In this document: positions 1-8,469 of the stretch, piece after piece | How positions within the stretch are numbered: the stretch's first letter is position 1 | Layout of the letters: each line of letters starts with the position of its first letter | Assembly: GCF_020866845.1 (NCBI RefSeq) | Contig: NZ_CP086594.1 | Coordinates: forward strand, 682,001 to 746,000 | Length of the DNA: 64,000 nucleotides | Origin: Sphingomonas radiodurans | Lineage (GTDB): Bacteria; Pseudomonadota; Alphaproteobacteria; Sphingomonadales; Sphingomonadaceae | Direction of reading: 5' to 3' | The notes under the pieces: model-generated | What the model was told of the DNA's origin: nothing | The model's database searches: none | What the model saw: only the letters and a program-made list of their open reading frames with translations | Translations under genes and position numbers: made by a program

Positions 1-410
1 AGATTCGTATCGAGCCGGCCAACGGGTTCTCCGAATCGATCGAGGCGGCTGGCCGGATCGGTTCGGGCTTCCTGCAGAACTACCGCGTGCTGCTCGATCC
101 CACCGCCGGGCGGATGATCCTCAGCCCCGGCCCGACTGCGGACCAGCGGCCACTACGCTCCACCAGCGGGTTGCTCGTCGGCGTCGACCGCGACCGGCTG
201 CGCATCCTCCACGTCATGCGCAGCGGCCCAGCGGCCGTGGCGGGCTGGAAGGAAGGCGAGACGATCTGCACCATCGACGGCCAGCCGATCCCGCGCGATT
301 ATGGCACCAGCGCGCTCGCCACCTGGTCGGCCGGCGCGCCTGGCCGCACAGTCGCGCTCGGCCTGTGTGACGGCACCAAGCGGACCCTGACGCTGCGCGA
401 CTTCTACTAA
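1..410 (+). CDS. Aspartyl protease-family protein with C-terminal PDZ domain (3' part)
   Basis: The reading frame is open from base 3, so the gene begins before the window. The visible part, about 135 residues, starts with the end of a retropepsin-like fold: a GRIGSGFLQNYRVLLDP stretch matches the family's 'IG..FL..Y.V..D' C-terminal strand, in which a buried copy of the protein is held. A PDZ domain follows, with the typical repetitive 'V..GPAAVAGWKEGETI..IDG' turn. Such proteins are usually exported and of unknown substrate. The active-site Asp motif would lie upstream and cannot be checked. The gene is followed by a perfect inverted repeat rather than another gene on this strand. Confidence 0.75.
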   Translation, partial: IRIEPANGFSESIEAAGRIGSGFLQNYRVLLDPTAGRMILSPGPTADQRPLRSTSGLLVGVDRDRLRILHVMRSGPAAVAGWKEGETICTIDGQPIPRDYGTSALATWSAGAPGRTVALGLCDGTKRTLTLRDFY

Positions 411-430
411 AAAGGGGAATTTGCCACCTA

Positions 431-533
431 GTTCCCCGGCGAAGGCCGGGGCCCAGCCGCAAACCGACTAGTGGAGAGTGGCGCCAGCGCCACAATCCCC
501 GCCCCGACTAGGCCCCGGCCTTCGCCGGGGAAC
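431..533. repeat. REP-like intergenic palindrome, family A copy 1
   Basis: Two 23-bp arms (431-453 and 511-533) are perfect reverse complements, core CCCCGGCGAAGGCCGGGG, around a 57-base spacer. The same core arms recur at 55212-55275. The element lies between two convergent genes and may act as a bidirectional terminator or mRNA end-stabiliser; that role is inferred. Confidence 0.8.
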
Positions 534-550
534 GAACCTCCGGCCCTAAA

Positions 551-1315
551 TTAGCTCGCAATAAATGGCGCGATCGTCAGGCCGCGCTTGGAAAGCACCT
601 CACGCACCCGCCCCGCCATCGCCATGGCCGCGGGGTTGTCACCATGGACACAAATCGAATCGACCGCAAGCCGAACGCTGCCGCCCTCCACCGTCGGCAT
701 CTCGCCGCTGTCGAGGAAGCTGACCAGCCGCCCCGCCGCGACGTCGGCATCGTGAATCAGCGCGCCGGGAGCACTCCGCGGCACCAGATCGCCCGCCGCA
801 GTGTAACCGCGATCCGCGAACACCTCGCTGAACACCCACAGCCCCGCCGTGCTCGCCGCCGCCTGCAGCTCAGTCCCCGAAATCGCCAGCACTGCAAGCG
901 CTGGATCGACCGCACGCACCGCCCGCGCGATGGCATCGGCCACCTCGCGCTCGGCCGCCGCGACATTGGCAAGCGCCCCATGCGGCTTCACGTAGCGCAC
1001 CGGATGCCCGGCGAGCGCCCCGACGGCGATCAGCGCACCCACCTGCGCCGCGACGAACCGCTCGATCTCTGCCGGTGTCGCCGGCAACCGCCGCCGCCCG
1101 AAGCCAAGCAGATCGGGATAACTCGGATGCGCCCCCACCACCACGCCGCGCTCGCGCGCTAGCACCATCGTGCGGAACATCGTCTCCGGATCGCTGGCAT
1201 GCCCGCCACATGCGACGTTAGCGCTTGTGACGAGCCCCAGCATCGCGGCATCGTCACCCATCGACCAGGGGCCGTAGCCCTCCCCCAGATCGGCATTGAG
1301 ATCGATCGAGATCAT
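551..1315 (-). CDS. pxpA: 5-oxoprolinase subunit PxpA (LamB/YcsF family)
   Basis: The 254-residue protein has the family's opening block (IDLNADLGEGYGPW, residues 4-17), then ANVACGGHASDP and VGAHPSYPDLLGFGRR, all hallmarks of LamB/YcsF proteins. In bacteria PxpA works with PxpB and PxpC to open 5-oxoproline to glutamate using ATP. The length fits the family. PxpB and PxpC are not in this window, so the partners must lie elsewhere. It is preceded 11 bases upstream by the SDR gene on the same strand, which suggests co-transcription, though no functional link between them is obvious. Confidence 0.9.
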   Translation of the reverse strand: MISIDLNADLGEGYGPWSMGDDAAMLGLVTSANVACGGHASDPETMFRTMVLARERGVVVGAHPSYPDLLGFGRRRLPATPAEIERFVAAQVGALIAVGALAGHPVRYVKPHGALANVAAAEREVADAIARAVRAVDPALAVLAISGTELQAAASTAGLWVFSEVFADRGYTAAGDLVPRSAPGALIHDADVAAGRLVSFLDSGEMPTVEGGSVRLAVDSICVHGDNPAAMAMAGRVREVLSKRGLTIAPFIAS

Positions 1316-1326
1316 GGGAAGCCACC

Positions 1327-2082
1327 CTACAACGACTGCCCGTCATCGATATCGATCACCGATCCCGTCACCATCGCGCTCGCGTCCGATGCGAAATACA
1401 AAAGCTGCGGATCAAGCACGTCGATCGGCATAAAGCGCCGCCGGTGCCACCCGGCGACCTGCTTCGCGCCGCCCTCGGTATCGAACCAGTCGCCAGCGAT
1501 CTCGGTCTGGATATAGCCCGGCTGGATCACATTGACGTTGATCCCCTGCCGCACCCACTCGCGCGCCAGATTGCGCCCGAGATGCGCCACCGCCGCCTTA
1601 GACGCAGCATATGCGCTGTCGCCATGACCCGTCACATGCGCGGTAATCGAACCGATCAGCACGATCCGGCCCCGCCCGCTCTCCCGCGATCCAGCCGCCA
1701 TCAGCCGCTTGGCGCCCTCGCGCGCGGTGAGCAGAACGCCGGTGAAATTGGTGTCGATGGTCTGCCGCAGCGCGGCAGGCGCGACGTCGACCGAGCGCCC
1801 GCCATTCGCGACACCGGCGTTAGCGATCACCGTATCGACGATGCCGAACTGCGCCTCGGCAGCATCGAAGGCCGCAGCAATCGAATGCTCATCGGTAACA
1901 TCGATCGCGACCGGCAGCGCCGCATCGCCCAGCCGCGCCGCCAGCGCCTCGACCCGATCGATCCGCCGCGCACAGATCACCACACGTGCGCCGGCGGCAA
2001 CGAACACCTCGGCGAAGTGCGCGCCCAGTCCCGACGAAGCACCGGTGATGAGCGCAACGCGCCCGCTAAGATCGAAAGCCAC
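1327..2082 (-). CDS. SDR family oxidoreductase
   Basis: A 251-residue classical short-chain dehydrogenase: cofactor motif TGASSGLG near residue 14, NAGVA near 90, and a Ser-Tyr-Lys catalytic set visible as IGSITAH followed by YAASKAA. The Arg in CARRIDR after the second strand favours NADP(H). The start is a GTG with a strong purine-rich ribosome site (GAGGGGGG) just upstream. Substrate cannot be read from sequence. It lies 11 bases upstream of pxpA and downstream of tRNA-Glu on the same strand. Confidence 0.88.
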   Translation of the reverse strand: MAFDLSGRVALITGASSGLGAHFAEVFVAAGARVVICARRIDRVEALAARLGDAALPVAIDVTDEHSIAAAFDAAEAQFGIVDTVIANAGVANGGRSVDVAPAALRQTIDTNFTGVLLTAREGAKRLMAAGSRESGRGRIVLIGSITAHVTGHGDSAYAASKAAVAHLGRNLAREWVRQGINVNVIQPGYIQTEIAGDWFDTEGGAKQVAGWHRRRFMPIDVLDPQLLYFASDASAMVTGSVIDIDDGQSL

Positions 2083-2140
2083 GCATCCCCCCTCGCATTG
2101 CGCCCTGTCGGCGCCGCGAGAGGCGAGCGGGCGATGAAGC

Positions 2141-2215
2141 TGGTGACCCCTACGGGATTCGAACCCGTATTTCAGCCGTGAAAGGGCCGCGTCCTAACCC
2201 TTAGACGAAGGGGCC
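2141..2215 (-). tRNA. tRNA-Glu (anticodon TTC)
   Basis: On the minus strand a complete cloverleaf can be folded: acceptor arm GGCCCCT / AGGGGTC with one G-T pair, anticodon stem-loop with CTTTCAC (anticodon TTC), and T-arm ACGGG-TTCGAAT-CCCGT. The CCA end is encoded (2141-2143). It sits between recJ and the SDR gene, with no sign of an integrated element at its 3' end. Confidence 0.96.
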
Positions 2216-2265
2216 AGCGGAGGTGCGGTTAGAAGGCACTCCGCAGTAAGTCAATCGCGTGTACG

Positions 2266-4011
2266 TCAGTCTGCCCAGGCCGCATCGTCGATGTGCAGTT
2301 CCGCCGCCGGCCGCTGCGCCCAATCATCGATCTTCGCGCGCCCGGCGAGCCATAGCTTGCGATGTGGCGCTGCGCCAAGCAACGCCGCGCCGAGCGGCGT
2401 ATCGGCAGCACGGAACGCCATCGCCTTTAGGCTACGCCCGTCGTCCCCCGCTACGATCGCGCGGACATGGCCGTTGCCGACCACATCGACCCGCACCGCC
2501 CGCACGGGGCCAATCGCGACCCGCGGCGACGGCCAGCCCATGCCATACGGCCCGCCGACCTCGAGCGCAGTGACCAAATCGGGCGTAACACCGCCCGGCG
2601 CATGCACCGAATCGACCAGCAACGCACGGTCCGCGACCGCGGCCGCCACCCGCACCGCCAGAAGCTCCTCGAGGAAATCGGCGAACGCCGGCACCTTGTC
2701 GGCCTCGATCGTCAACCCCGCCGCCATCGCATGCCCGCCGCCGGCGACGAGCAACCCCGCCTCCTTCGCCGCAAGCACGGCCTGCCCCAAGTCGACGCCC
2801 GGGATCGACCGCCCAGATCCCTTGCCGACTCCCGCCTCATCGACTGCGATGACGATCGCCGGCAGGCCGAGCTTCTCCTTCAGCCGCCCGGCGACGATGC
2901 CGATCACGCCGGGATGCCAGCCGCGCCCCGCCACCACCGTCACCATTCGGCTCGTGGGATACAGCGCTTCCGCCTCGGCCTGCACCGCCGTCTCGATCGC
3001 CCGGCGCTCCTCGTTCAGCCGGTCCAGCTCGGCGGCGATCGCGCGCGCTTCGTCCGGATCGCGCGTCGTGAGCAACCGCACACCCAGGTCCGCCCGCCCG
3101 ACGCGCCCACCGGCATTGATCCGCGGCCCCAACGCGAAGCCCAGATCGGTCGCGGTCGGCGCTCGCGTCAGCCGCGACGCTTCGATCAGCGCGGCGAGCC
3201 CGACATTGCGTCGCGCCGCCATCACCTTCAGCCCCTGCGCCACGAACGCGCGATTGAGCCCGCGAAGCTGCGCCACATCGGCTACCGTGCCCAGCGCAAC
3301 GAGATCGAGCAGGTCGAGCAGCCGCGGCTCGGCCCGCCCGGCAAAAAAGTCGCGCTTGCGCAACACGCGCAACAGCGCCGCACCCAGCAAAAACGCGACG
3401 CCGACCGCAGCCAGATGCCCATGCGCCGCCCCCTCCCCCTCGTCGAGGCGATTGGGGTTCACCACCGCATGCGCGATCGGCAGCGCGCTCGCGCATTGAT
3501 GATGATCGACGACGATCACGTCGACCGGCACTGCACTCGCCGCGGCAAGCGCGTCGAACGCTTGCGCCCCGCAATCGACCGTCACGATCAGCGTTGCGCC
3601 CTCGCCCGCGAGCCGCTCCATCGCTCCCGCGGTTGGGCCATAGCCCTCGAGCATGCGGTCGGGGATATAGGCGCGCGCCTCGATCCCCAGGTCGCGCAGC
3701 AGCAGGATCATCACTGCTGCCGAGGTCGCGCCATCGACGTCGTAATCGCCGAACACCGCCACCTTTTCGCCCGCGACCACAGCATCGGCAAGCCGCTCAG
3801 CGGCACGGTCCATGTCACGGAAGATCGACGGATCGGGCATGAACGCGCGGATCGATGGCGTGCGATGATCGTCGAGCGCCTCGCGCGGGCAGCCGCGCGC
3901 GAGCAGCAATTGCGTCACCAGATCGTCGAGCGACAGATTGTCCGAAGCGGTCGCGCGCCAGCGCCACGGCTGGCCCAGGATCGACCGCTCGACCCCCAAG
4001 ACGTGCATCAT
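2266..4011 (-). CDS. recJ: Single-stranded-DNA-specific exonuclease RecJ
   Basis: The 581-residue protein is a full-length RecJ, a 5'-3' single-strand exonuclease used in recombination and mismatch/base-excision repair. DHH-family metal sites are visible: DYDVD at residues 89-93 and DHH at 169-171, followed by the DHHA1 motif GGGHAMAAG in the last third. The gene starts with two adjacent ATG codons, and the first was taken. It follows the oxygenase gene upstream on the same strand by four bases, so the two are probably co-transcribed. Confidence 0.95.
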   Translation of the reverse strand: MMHVLGVERSILGQPWRWRATASDNLSLDDLVTQLLLARGCPREALDDHRTPSIRAFMPDPSIFRDMDRAAERLADAVVAGEKVAVFGDYDVDGATSAAVMILLLRDLGIEARAYIPDRMLEGYGPTAGAMERLAGEGATLIVTVDCGAQAFDALAAASAVPVDVIVVDHHQCASALPIAHAVVNPNRLDEGEGAAHGHLAAVGVAFLLGAALLRVLRKRDFFAGRAEPRLLDLLDLVALGTVADVAQLRGLNRAFVAQGLKVMAARRNVGLAALIEASRLTRAPTATDLGFALGPRINAGGRVGRADLGVRLLTTRDPDEARAIAAELDRLNEERRAIETAVQAEAEALYPTSRMVTVVAGRGWHPGVIGIVAGRLKEKLGLPAIVIAVDEAGVGKGSGRSIPGVDLGQAVLAAKEAGLLVAGGGHAMAAGLTIEADKVPAFADFLEELLAVRVAAAVADRALLVDSVHAPGGVTPDLVTALEVGGPYGMGWPSPRVAIGPVRAVRVDVVGNGHVRAIVAGDDGRSLKAMAFRAADTPLGAALLGAAPHRKLWLAGRAKIDDWAQRPAAELHIDDAAWAD

Positions 4012-4015
4012 CGAG

Positions 4016-4696
4016 TCACGCCGCCGGTTCCCAGCGCGCTTCGCGAAACCATTTGGTGATGATGTACTTGGTTCCTTCCAAGACGGCCGTGCCCTCGTGC
4101 AGCGTCATCGGGTTCGGGCTGCCGTCGGCCTTCATGTTGTTCCAGGCCAGCAACAGGCCGCGCTTCGGCGCGACCCGCACGCCGGCCTGCGGAAACCAAG
4201 TCGCGCCGCCTTCATCGACATCGTTGAGGAAGATCATCGCGGTCCACACGCGCTGCCCGCCGCTGGCCTTCATAGCCGGCCAATAGGTCTCGCCCTCGTG
4301 GAAATAATCGTTGTGCGCCCTGAAATATTGCCCGGCGGCATATCGCTGCCCCTGCATGGTCTCGCCGCAGGCGGGATCGAACCCGAGCAGCGCGGCCAGC
4401 CCGTCATCAATCGGCTTAATGTCCGGCGCGTGCCGATCCATGTCGCAACTTTCCGACGTGCGAAACGATGCGCCGCCGCTGTCGGACAGCAAGGTCGAGG
4501 GCCGGCGGTTGGCGTCGATCATCGCCACCAGCCGCTTGCACGTCGCAGGATCGAGATAGCCCGGCAGCTTCCACGCCTCGGCCACTTGGCTCGGCAACTT
4601 CACCGCGCGCGGCTCCGCCGCCAGCCGCGCCGTCACCGCCGCGCCGATCTGCGCGCGATGCACTGAGGGTTGGCCCGAAATGTTCGAGATCGACAT
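4016..4696 (-). CDS. 2OG-Fe(II) oxygenase, prolyl 4-hydroxylase-like
   Basis: From the ATG at 4696 the protein has 226 residues. A double-stranded beta-helix iron site is visible: HND (His128, Asp130) and His200 as ligands, with Lys210 in GTKYIITKWF as the probable 2-oxoglutarate-binding residue. FLNDVDEGGATWFP is typical of the P4H alpha-subunit catalytic family. Small cytosolic bacterial members hydroxylate proteins or amino acids, and the substrate here is unknown. The frame stays open to an ATG at 4840, but that extension is Arg-rich and lies over short direct repeats, so the later start is preferred. It probably shares a transcript with recJ. Confidence 0.85.
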   Translation of the reverse strand: MSISNISGQPSVHRAQIGAAVTARLAAEPRAVKLPSQVAEAWKLPGYLDPATCKRLVAMIDANRRPSTLLSDSGGASFRTSESCDMDRHAPDIKPIDDGLAALLGFDPACGETMQGQRYAAGQYFRAHNDYFHEGETYWPAMKASGGQRVWTAMIFLNDVDEGGATWFPQAGVRVAPKRGLLLAWNNMKADGSPNPMTLHEGTAVLEGTKYIITKWFREARWEPAA

Positions 4697-5196
4697 GGCC
4701 AGCCTATTTGCGCGCTGCGATGCGGATGACAAGCGCACCCGCCTGCGAGCTTCTTGATGGGTGTGGATCAGTGGGGGGCTTCTGTTGCCCGGTGCCCCCC
4801 GTACCGCTGGAATCCGATTCTGTTGCCCGGTTCGGTCCAACCGCGCTTTGTAGAATAACCTTAGGCCGTTAGGCCCTCAGTTACGCTGCAATTGCGAGTG
4901 CTTCGTTATCGTTGGCACTTATGTGTAGGCCGTCACGGTGGTCCCATTCCGAGCAAAAACCAGCGCCTTTCAACACACGTCGATCCTGGTTCGGCCCCGT
5001 CACCGAAGCTGCGGAACAGCTGCGGTGGTGGAGCCGCCGGGTACTGCCCCCGGGTCCGCTGCGTCTATTTTACACTAGTATTTATCGCCATAGCCGTGGG
5101 GCAAGCCCCGCGAGCCCGAGCAATATAGGGCATTGTAGAGAAACTGCAAAGAGCGCCTTCCGGCGGCCATAATACGGGTGCATATAACAGGGTATC
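4697..5196. other. 500-base stretch without a convincing gene
   Basis: This gap separates the minus-strand oxygenase from the plus-strand Rrf2 gene and should hold both promoters. It contains a 7-bp G/C hairpin (4773-4779 with 4794-4800) and a 14-base direct repeat TTCTGTTGCCCGGT at 4780-4793 and 4818-4831. The part nearest the Rrf2 gene is AT-richer (around 5065-5110 and 5170-5196). Short open frames here have no recognisable protein features. Confidence 0.5.
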
Positions 5197-5628
5197 ATGC
5201 TTACCCAGCGTTCCCGTTACGCCCTTCGATCGATGATCTATCTTGCGACGACGCCGGCCGGTGGCCCGCCCGTGCCGATGAACCGCATCGCGATCGAAGC
5301 CACCGTCCCGCGCAAGTTCCTCGAACTGATCCTTGCCGATCTCCGCGATGCCGGGCTGCTGCACAGCTATCGCGGCAAGATGGGCGGTTACGTCCTTGCC
5401 CGGCCCGCACATCTCATTTCGCTCGGCGAAATCATCCGCGTCATCGAAGGCCCGCTCGCGCTGGTCTCGTGCGTCAGCCGCACCGCCTATCGCCCGTGCC
5501 GCGACTGCAAGAGTGAGGCTGATTGCGCGATCCGCCACGCCATGGCCCGCGTCCGCGACGAAACCGCACGCATCCTCGACGGGACCAGCCTGGCGGATGC
5601 GACAGCGGAGGAAATGGCGGCGGCCTGA
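5197..5628 (+). CDS. Rrf2 family transcriptional regulator
   Basis: The 143-residue protein begins MLTQRSRYALRSMIYLA, the usual start of the Rrf2 winged helix, with recognition helix VPRKFLELILADL and wing GKMGGYVLARP. Four cysteines (92, 101, 104, 110) lie where IscR and NsrR carry their iron-sulfur ligands, so it may sense iron-sulfur status, nitric oxide or redox. The spacing is not the classic IscR one, and no isc, suf or nitric-oxide gene is adjacent. Its targets therefore cannot be named. It is a single-gene unit, followed by a REP-like repeat. Confidence 0.88.
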   Translation: MLTQRSRYALRSMIYLATTPAGGPPVPMNRIAIEATVPRKFLELILADLRDAGLLHSYRGKMGGYVLARPAHLISLGEIIRVIEGPLALVSCVSRTAYRPCRDCKSEADCAIRHAMARVRDETARILDGTSLADATAEEMAAA

Positions 5629-5632
5629 GGCC

Positions 5633-5716
5633 CGTCATCCCAGCGAAAGCTGGGATCGCCATCATCAAAGCGATCCGCTCCAATGCGCCCTGCCCCAGCT
5701 TTCGCTGGGGTGACGG
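5633..5716. repeat. REP-like intergenic palindrome, family B
   Basis: Arms GTCATCCCAGCGAAAGCTGG (from 5634) and CCAGCTTTCGCTGGGGTGAC (to 5714) are imperfect reverse complements around a short spacer. Each arm is itself a stem-loop. It lies between convergent genes. Confidence 0.8.
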
Positions 5717-5724
5717 AACGCCGC

Positions 5725-6177
5725 TCACACCCGCGGCCGCGCCCGCAATTCATCCCTGATCTCGCGCAACAGTGCCACGTCGGTCGGCTCCGCCGCCGGC
5801 TCGGCCGCAGCCTTCTCTTTCTCGCGTTCGAACAACGCCGTCGCGCGGTTCACCGTGCGCACCAGCATGAAGATCACGAACGCGACGATGACGAAGCTCA
5901 CCGCCTGGGTGATGAACGCACCATAGCCGAGCAACGGTACGCCGGCCTTCTTCAACGCGGCATAATCAGTCGATCCGATGAGGTTCGCCGGAATCTCGCC
6001 CATCACGACGAAATAGCTCGAAAAATCGAGCCCGCCAAAGATGCGCCCGATCACCGGCATCAGCACGTCCTCGGTCAGCGATGTCACGATCTTGCCGAAC
6101 GCCGCACCGATGATCACCGCCACCGCAAGATCGAGCACGTTGCCGCGCGCGATGAACGCCCTGAATTCCTTGAGCAT
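5725..6177 (-). CDS. mscL: Large-conductance mechanosensitive channel MscL
   Basis: A 150-residue inner-membrane protein with the MscL pattern: N-terminal FRAFIARGNVLDLAVAVIIG leading into TM1, the periplasmic loop, TM2 (AVSFVIVAFVIFMLV), then a charged C-terminal bundle helix. It forms the homopentameric safety valve opened by membrane tension on osmotic downshock. The ATG at 6177 is chosen because a GGGAGG site stands just upstream and the protein then begins MLKEFRAF as in other MscL proteins. It is monocistronic. Confidence 0.96.
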   Translation of the reverse strand: MLKEFRAFIARGNVLDLAVAVIIGAAFGKIVTSLTEDVLMPVIGRIFGGLDFSSYFVVMGEIPANLIGSTDYAALKKAGVPLLGYGAFITQAVSFVIVAFVIFMLVRTVNRATALFEREKEKAAAEPAAEPTDVALLREIRDELRARPRV

Positions 6178-6281
6178 CGTACCTCCCGTTTCCTGATCGA
6201 GGTTAGCTTGCGATTGCCCCTTCGCCAAGCATCCCGGCTGTCCTATATGAGTGATACAGGCCCCTTCGGAGACCCACGCCA

Positions 6282-6863
6282 ATGACGTTCCGTCCCGTCC
6301 TCCTCCTCCTCGCGCTCACGACGACTCTCGCCGGCTGCGGGATCAACACCGTCCCGACCGCGGAGGAGAATGCCAAGGCACGCTGGGCCGACGTGCAGAA
6401 CCAGTATCAGCGCCGCGCCGATCTCATCCCCAACCTCGTCTCGACAGTGAAAGCCGCCGGCGCGCAGGAAAAGGACATTCTGACCGAAGTGACGCAGGCA
6501 CGCGCCTCGGCGACGCAGATTCAGGTCTCGGGCGACGAGCTGAGCGACCCCACGAAGATGCAGGCCTATCAGCGCGCGCAGGCCGGGCTCAGCCTGTCGC
6601 TGCAGCGGCTGCAGGAGGCCTATCCCGAGCTTCGCAGCCAAGGCAATTACACCACGTTGATGAGCCAGCTCGAAGGCACCGAGAACCGCATCACGATCGC
6701 GCGCAACGACTACAACGGCGCAGTGCAGGCGTATAACACCCGCATCCGCACCTTCCCCGACGCGGTCGGCGCGAAGATCTTCTATGGCGCCAAGCCGATG
6801 GTGCCGTTCGCCGCGACCACGCCCGGTGCCGAGGCGGCACCCAAGGTGGATTTCGGGAGTTAA
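6282..6863 (+). CDS. lemA: LemA family lipoprotein
   Basis: The 193-residue protein has a lipoprotein signal ending LAGC (Cys19), then the LemA core: KARWADVQNQYQRRADLIPN, followed by a long helical bundle. LemA proteins are helical envelope proteins of uncertain role, often encoded with TPM-domain proteins, as here: two TPM genes and a NUDIX gene follow on the same strand. Most relatives are anchored by an N-terminal helix rather than a lipid, so the lipobox is worth noting. Confidence 0.9.
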   Translation: MTFRPVLLLLALTTTLAGCGINTVPTAEENAKARWADVQNQYQRRADLIPNLVSTVKAAGAQEKDILTEVTQARASATQIQVSGDELSDPTKMQAYQRAQAGLSLSLQRLQEAYPELRSQGNYTTLMSQLEGTENRITIARNDYNGAVQAYNTRIRTFPDAVGAKIFYGAKPMVPFAATTPGAEAAPKVDFGS

Positions 6864-6925
6864 GGCATCCCGATCCGCTTCGGGCCGAGCGTAACGGCTC
6901 GGCCTCCTCTTCTTCGGAGTAGATA

Positions 6926-7798
6926 GTGCAGCGCGTCGACAGGCTCAGCGCGAACGGCTGGTGGGTTTGGCTCCTCGCCACGCTGGCGGTGGCGCTGTGC
7001 GTCGCCATGCCCGCGACGGCGCAGACCTTCCCCAAGTTCACGGGCTTGGTGGTCGACGCTGCCGACATTCTGCCGCCGCAAGTCGAGGCCGATCTCACGC
7101 AGAAGCTCGACGCTCTGCAGCGCGACACCAAACGCCAAGTCGTCGTCGCCACCGTGCCCAGCCTCGAAGGCTATCCGATCGAGGAATATGGCTACAAGCT
7201 TGGACGCGCCTTGGGCGTCGGGCTGAAGGATGTCGACAATGGCGCAATCCTGCTCGTCGCGCCGACCGACCGGAAGGTGCGCATCGAGGTCGGCCGGGGG
7301 CTCGAACCCTTCCTCACCGACGCCTTCTCCAGCGTCACGATCAATCAGGCGGTTCTGCCGCGCTTCAAGGCCGGCGACATGCCCGGCGGGGTCGTCGCCG
7401 GGACCGATGAGATCATCGCGCAACTCCGCTCCTCGCCCGAAGAAGCGCAAGCGAGGCTCGACGCGGCGGTAAAGGATTTCGACGCGAGCCGCGCCCCGCA
7501 GCGCTCCGGCAGTGGCGGCGTGCCTATCGGCCTCATCTTCTGGGGCATGGTAGCGCTGTTCGTGTTCCTCTCGGTCGCGCGCAGTCGTGGCGGCGGAGGC
7601 CGGCGTTACCGTGGCGACGGTGGCGGCAGTGCACTACCCATCGTGCTCTGGTCGATCGCGAACGAGATCGGCCGCAGCAGTGGCGGTGGCGGCGGTTGGG
7701 GCGGTGGATCGTCCGGCGGCGGCGGCTGGGGCGGCGGCGGGTTCAGTGGCGGCGGCGGTGGCGATTTCGGGGGCGGTGGCGCCTCGGGGGATTGGTGA
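6926..7798 (+). CDS. TPM domain-containing protein with glycine-rich tail (YgcG type)
   Basis: A 290-residue exported protein: signal peptide ending ATAQ near residue 33, a TPM (TLP18.3/Psb32/MOLO-1) domain from PKFTGLVVDAADILPP to about residue 175, a membrane helix (LIFWGMVALFVFLSV), then a long Gly/Ser-rich low-complexity tail. TPM domains are often called phosphatase-like, but the bacterial function is unsettled. The start is GTG at 6926 with GGAG upstream. The first codons (VDRLSANG) read through a sequence that resembles one arm of an intergenic repeat. It overlaps the next gene by one base. Confidence 0.85.
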   Translation: MQRVDRLSANGWWVWLLATLAVALCVAMPATAQTFPKFTGLVVDAADILPPQVEADLTQKLDALQRDTKRQVVVATVPSLEGYPIEEYGYKLGRALGVGLKDVDNGAILLVAPTDRKVRIEVGRGLEPFLTDAFSSVTINQAVLPRFKAGDMPGGVVAGTDEIIAQLRSSPEEAQARLDAAVKDFDASRAPQRSGSGGVPIGLIFWGMVALFVFLSVARSRGGGGRRYRGDGGGSALPIVLWSIANEIGRSSGGGGGWGGGSSGGGGWGGGGFSGGGGGDFGGGGASGDW

Positions 7799-8469
7799 TG
7801 CGGCTGACCGCGCAGGATCACGCCACGGTCACCGCCGCCGTTGGCGCGGCCGAGGCCGCCACCGACGGCGAGATCGTGACGATCGTCGCGCGCTCGTCCG
7901 ATGCGTACCACGACGTCGGGCTGCATTATGCCGTGCTCGCGATGCTGCTCGTCCTCGCCTTGCTAGCGGCGTTCCCAGGCGTGCTCGACGCGATCCATGC
8001 GCTCTTCGCCGATCCCTGGACCGAATCAATCACGACCAGCGCCGCGCTGACGATCGCGACCTTCCTCGCGGCCGTCACCTTCCTCGCAGTCCGCTATCTG
8101 CTCGCGATCCGGCCGCTGCGCATGGCGTTAACGCCGCGCGCAACCAAGGCGCGCCGCGTCCGCGCTCGCGCGCTGGCGCTCTTCCGCGCCGCCGCCGAGC
8201 AGCGCACTAGGGCCGCGACCGGCGTATTGCTGTACCTCAGCCTCGACGAACATCGCGCCGAACTGATCGCCGACGCCGCGATCCACGGCCGCGTCCCCGA
8301 TGACATTTGGGGCCATGCCATGGAGGCACTGATCGTCGCGGTAAAGGATGGCCGCCCCGGCGATGGCATGGCAGCAGCGGTGGCCGAGATCGGCGTCGTG
8401 CTTGCCGAACATTTCCCACGCAGCGCCGGCAACCCCAACGAGCTGCCCGACAGGTTGATCGAGCTATGA
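7798..8469 (+). CDS. Second TPM domain-containing membrane protein
   Basis: The 223-residue protein opens with a TPM-like helix (VTAAVGAAEAATDGEIVTIV), then has two membrane segments (about residues 42-62 and 82-105) inserted before the rest of the TPM fold. This matches the TPM_phosphatase proteins that follow YgcG-type genes. The ATG overlaps the previous stop (TGATG), and its own stop overlaps the NUDIX start, so LemA, TPM, TPM and NUDIX form a tight unit. The function is unknown and presumably concerns the envelope. Confidence 0.8.
   Translation: MRLTAQDHATVTAAVGAAEAATDGEIVTIVARSSDAYHDVGLHYAVLAMLLVLALLAAFPGVLDAIHALFADPWTESITTSAALTIATFLAAVTFLAVRYLLAIRPLRMALTPRATKARRVRARALALFRAAAEQRTRAATGVLLYLSLDEHRAELIADAAIHGRVPDDIWGHAMEALIVAVKDGRPGDGMAAAVAEIGVVLAEHFPRSAGNPNELPDRLIEL

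Noticed and set aside
2141..2215. tRNA-Glu as an integration site for a genomic island
   Set aside because: No integrase, no repeated tRNA 3' end and no composition change nearby.
2467..4059. 530-codon open frame on the plus strand opposite recJ
   Set aside because: Composition is Arg/Pro/His-rich with no domain pattern, a usual shadow of high-GC coding DNA; recJ on the other strand is unambiguous.
5065..5538. 157-codon minus-strand frame over the Rrf2 gene and its promoter
   Set aside because: Overlaps a well-supported regulator and lacks any domain pattern.
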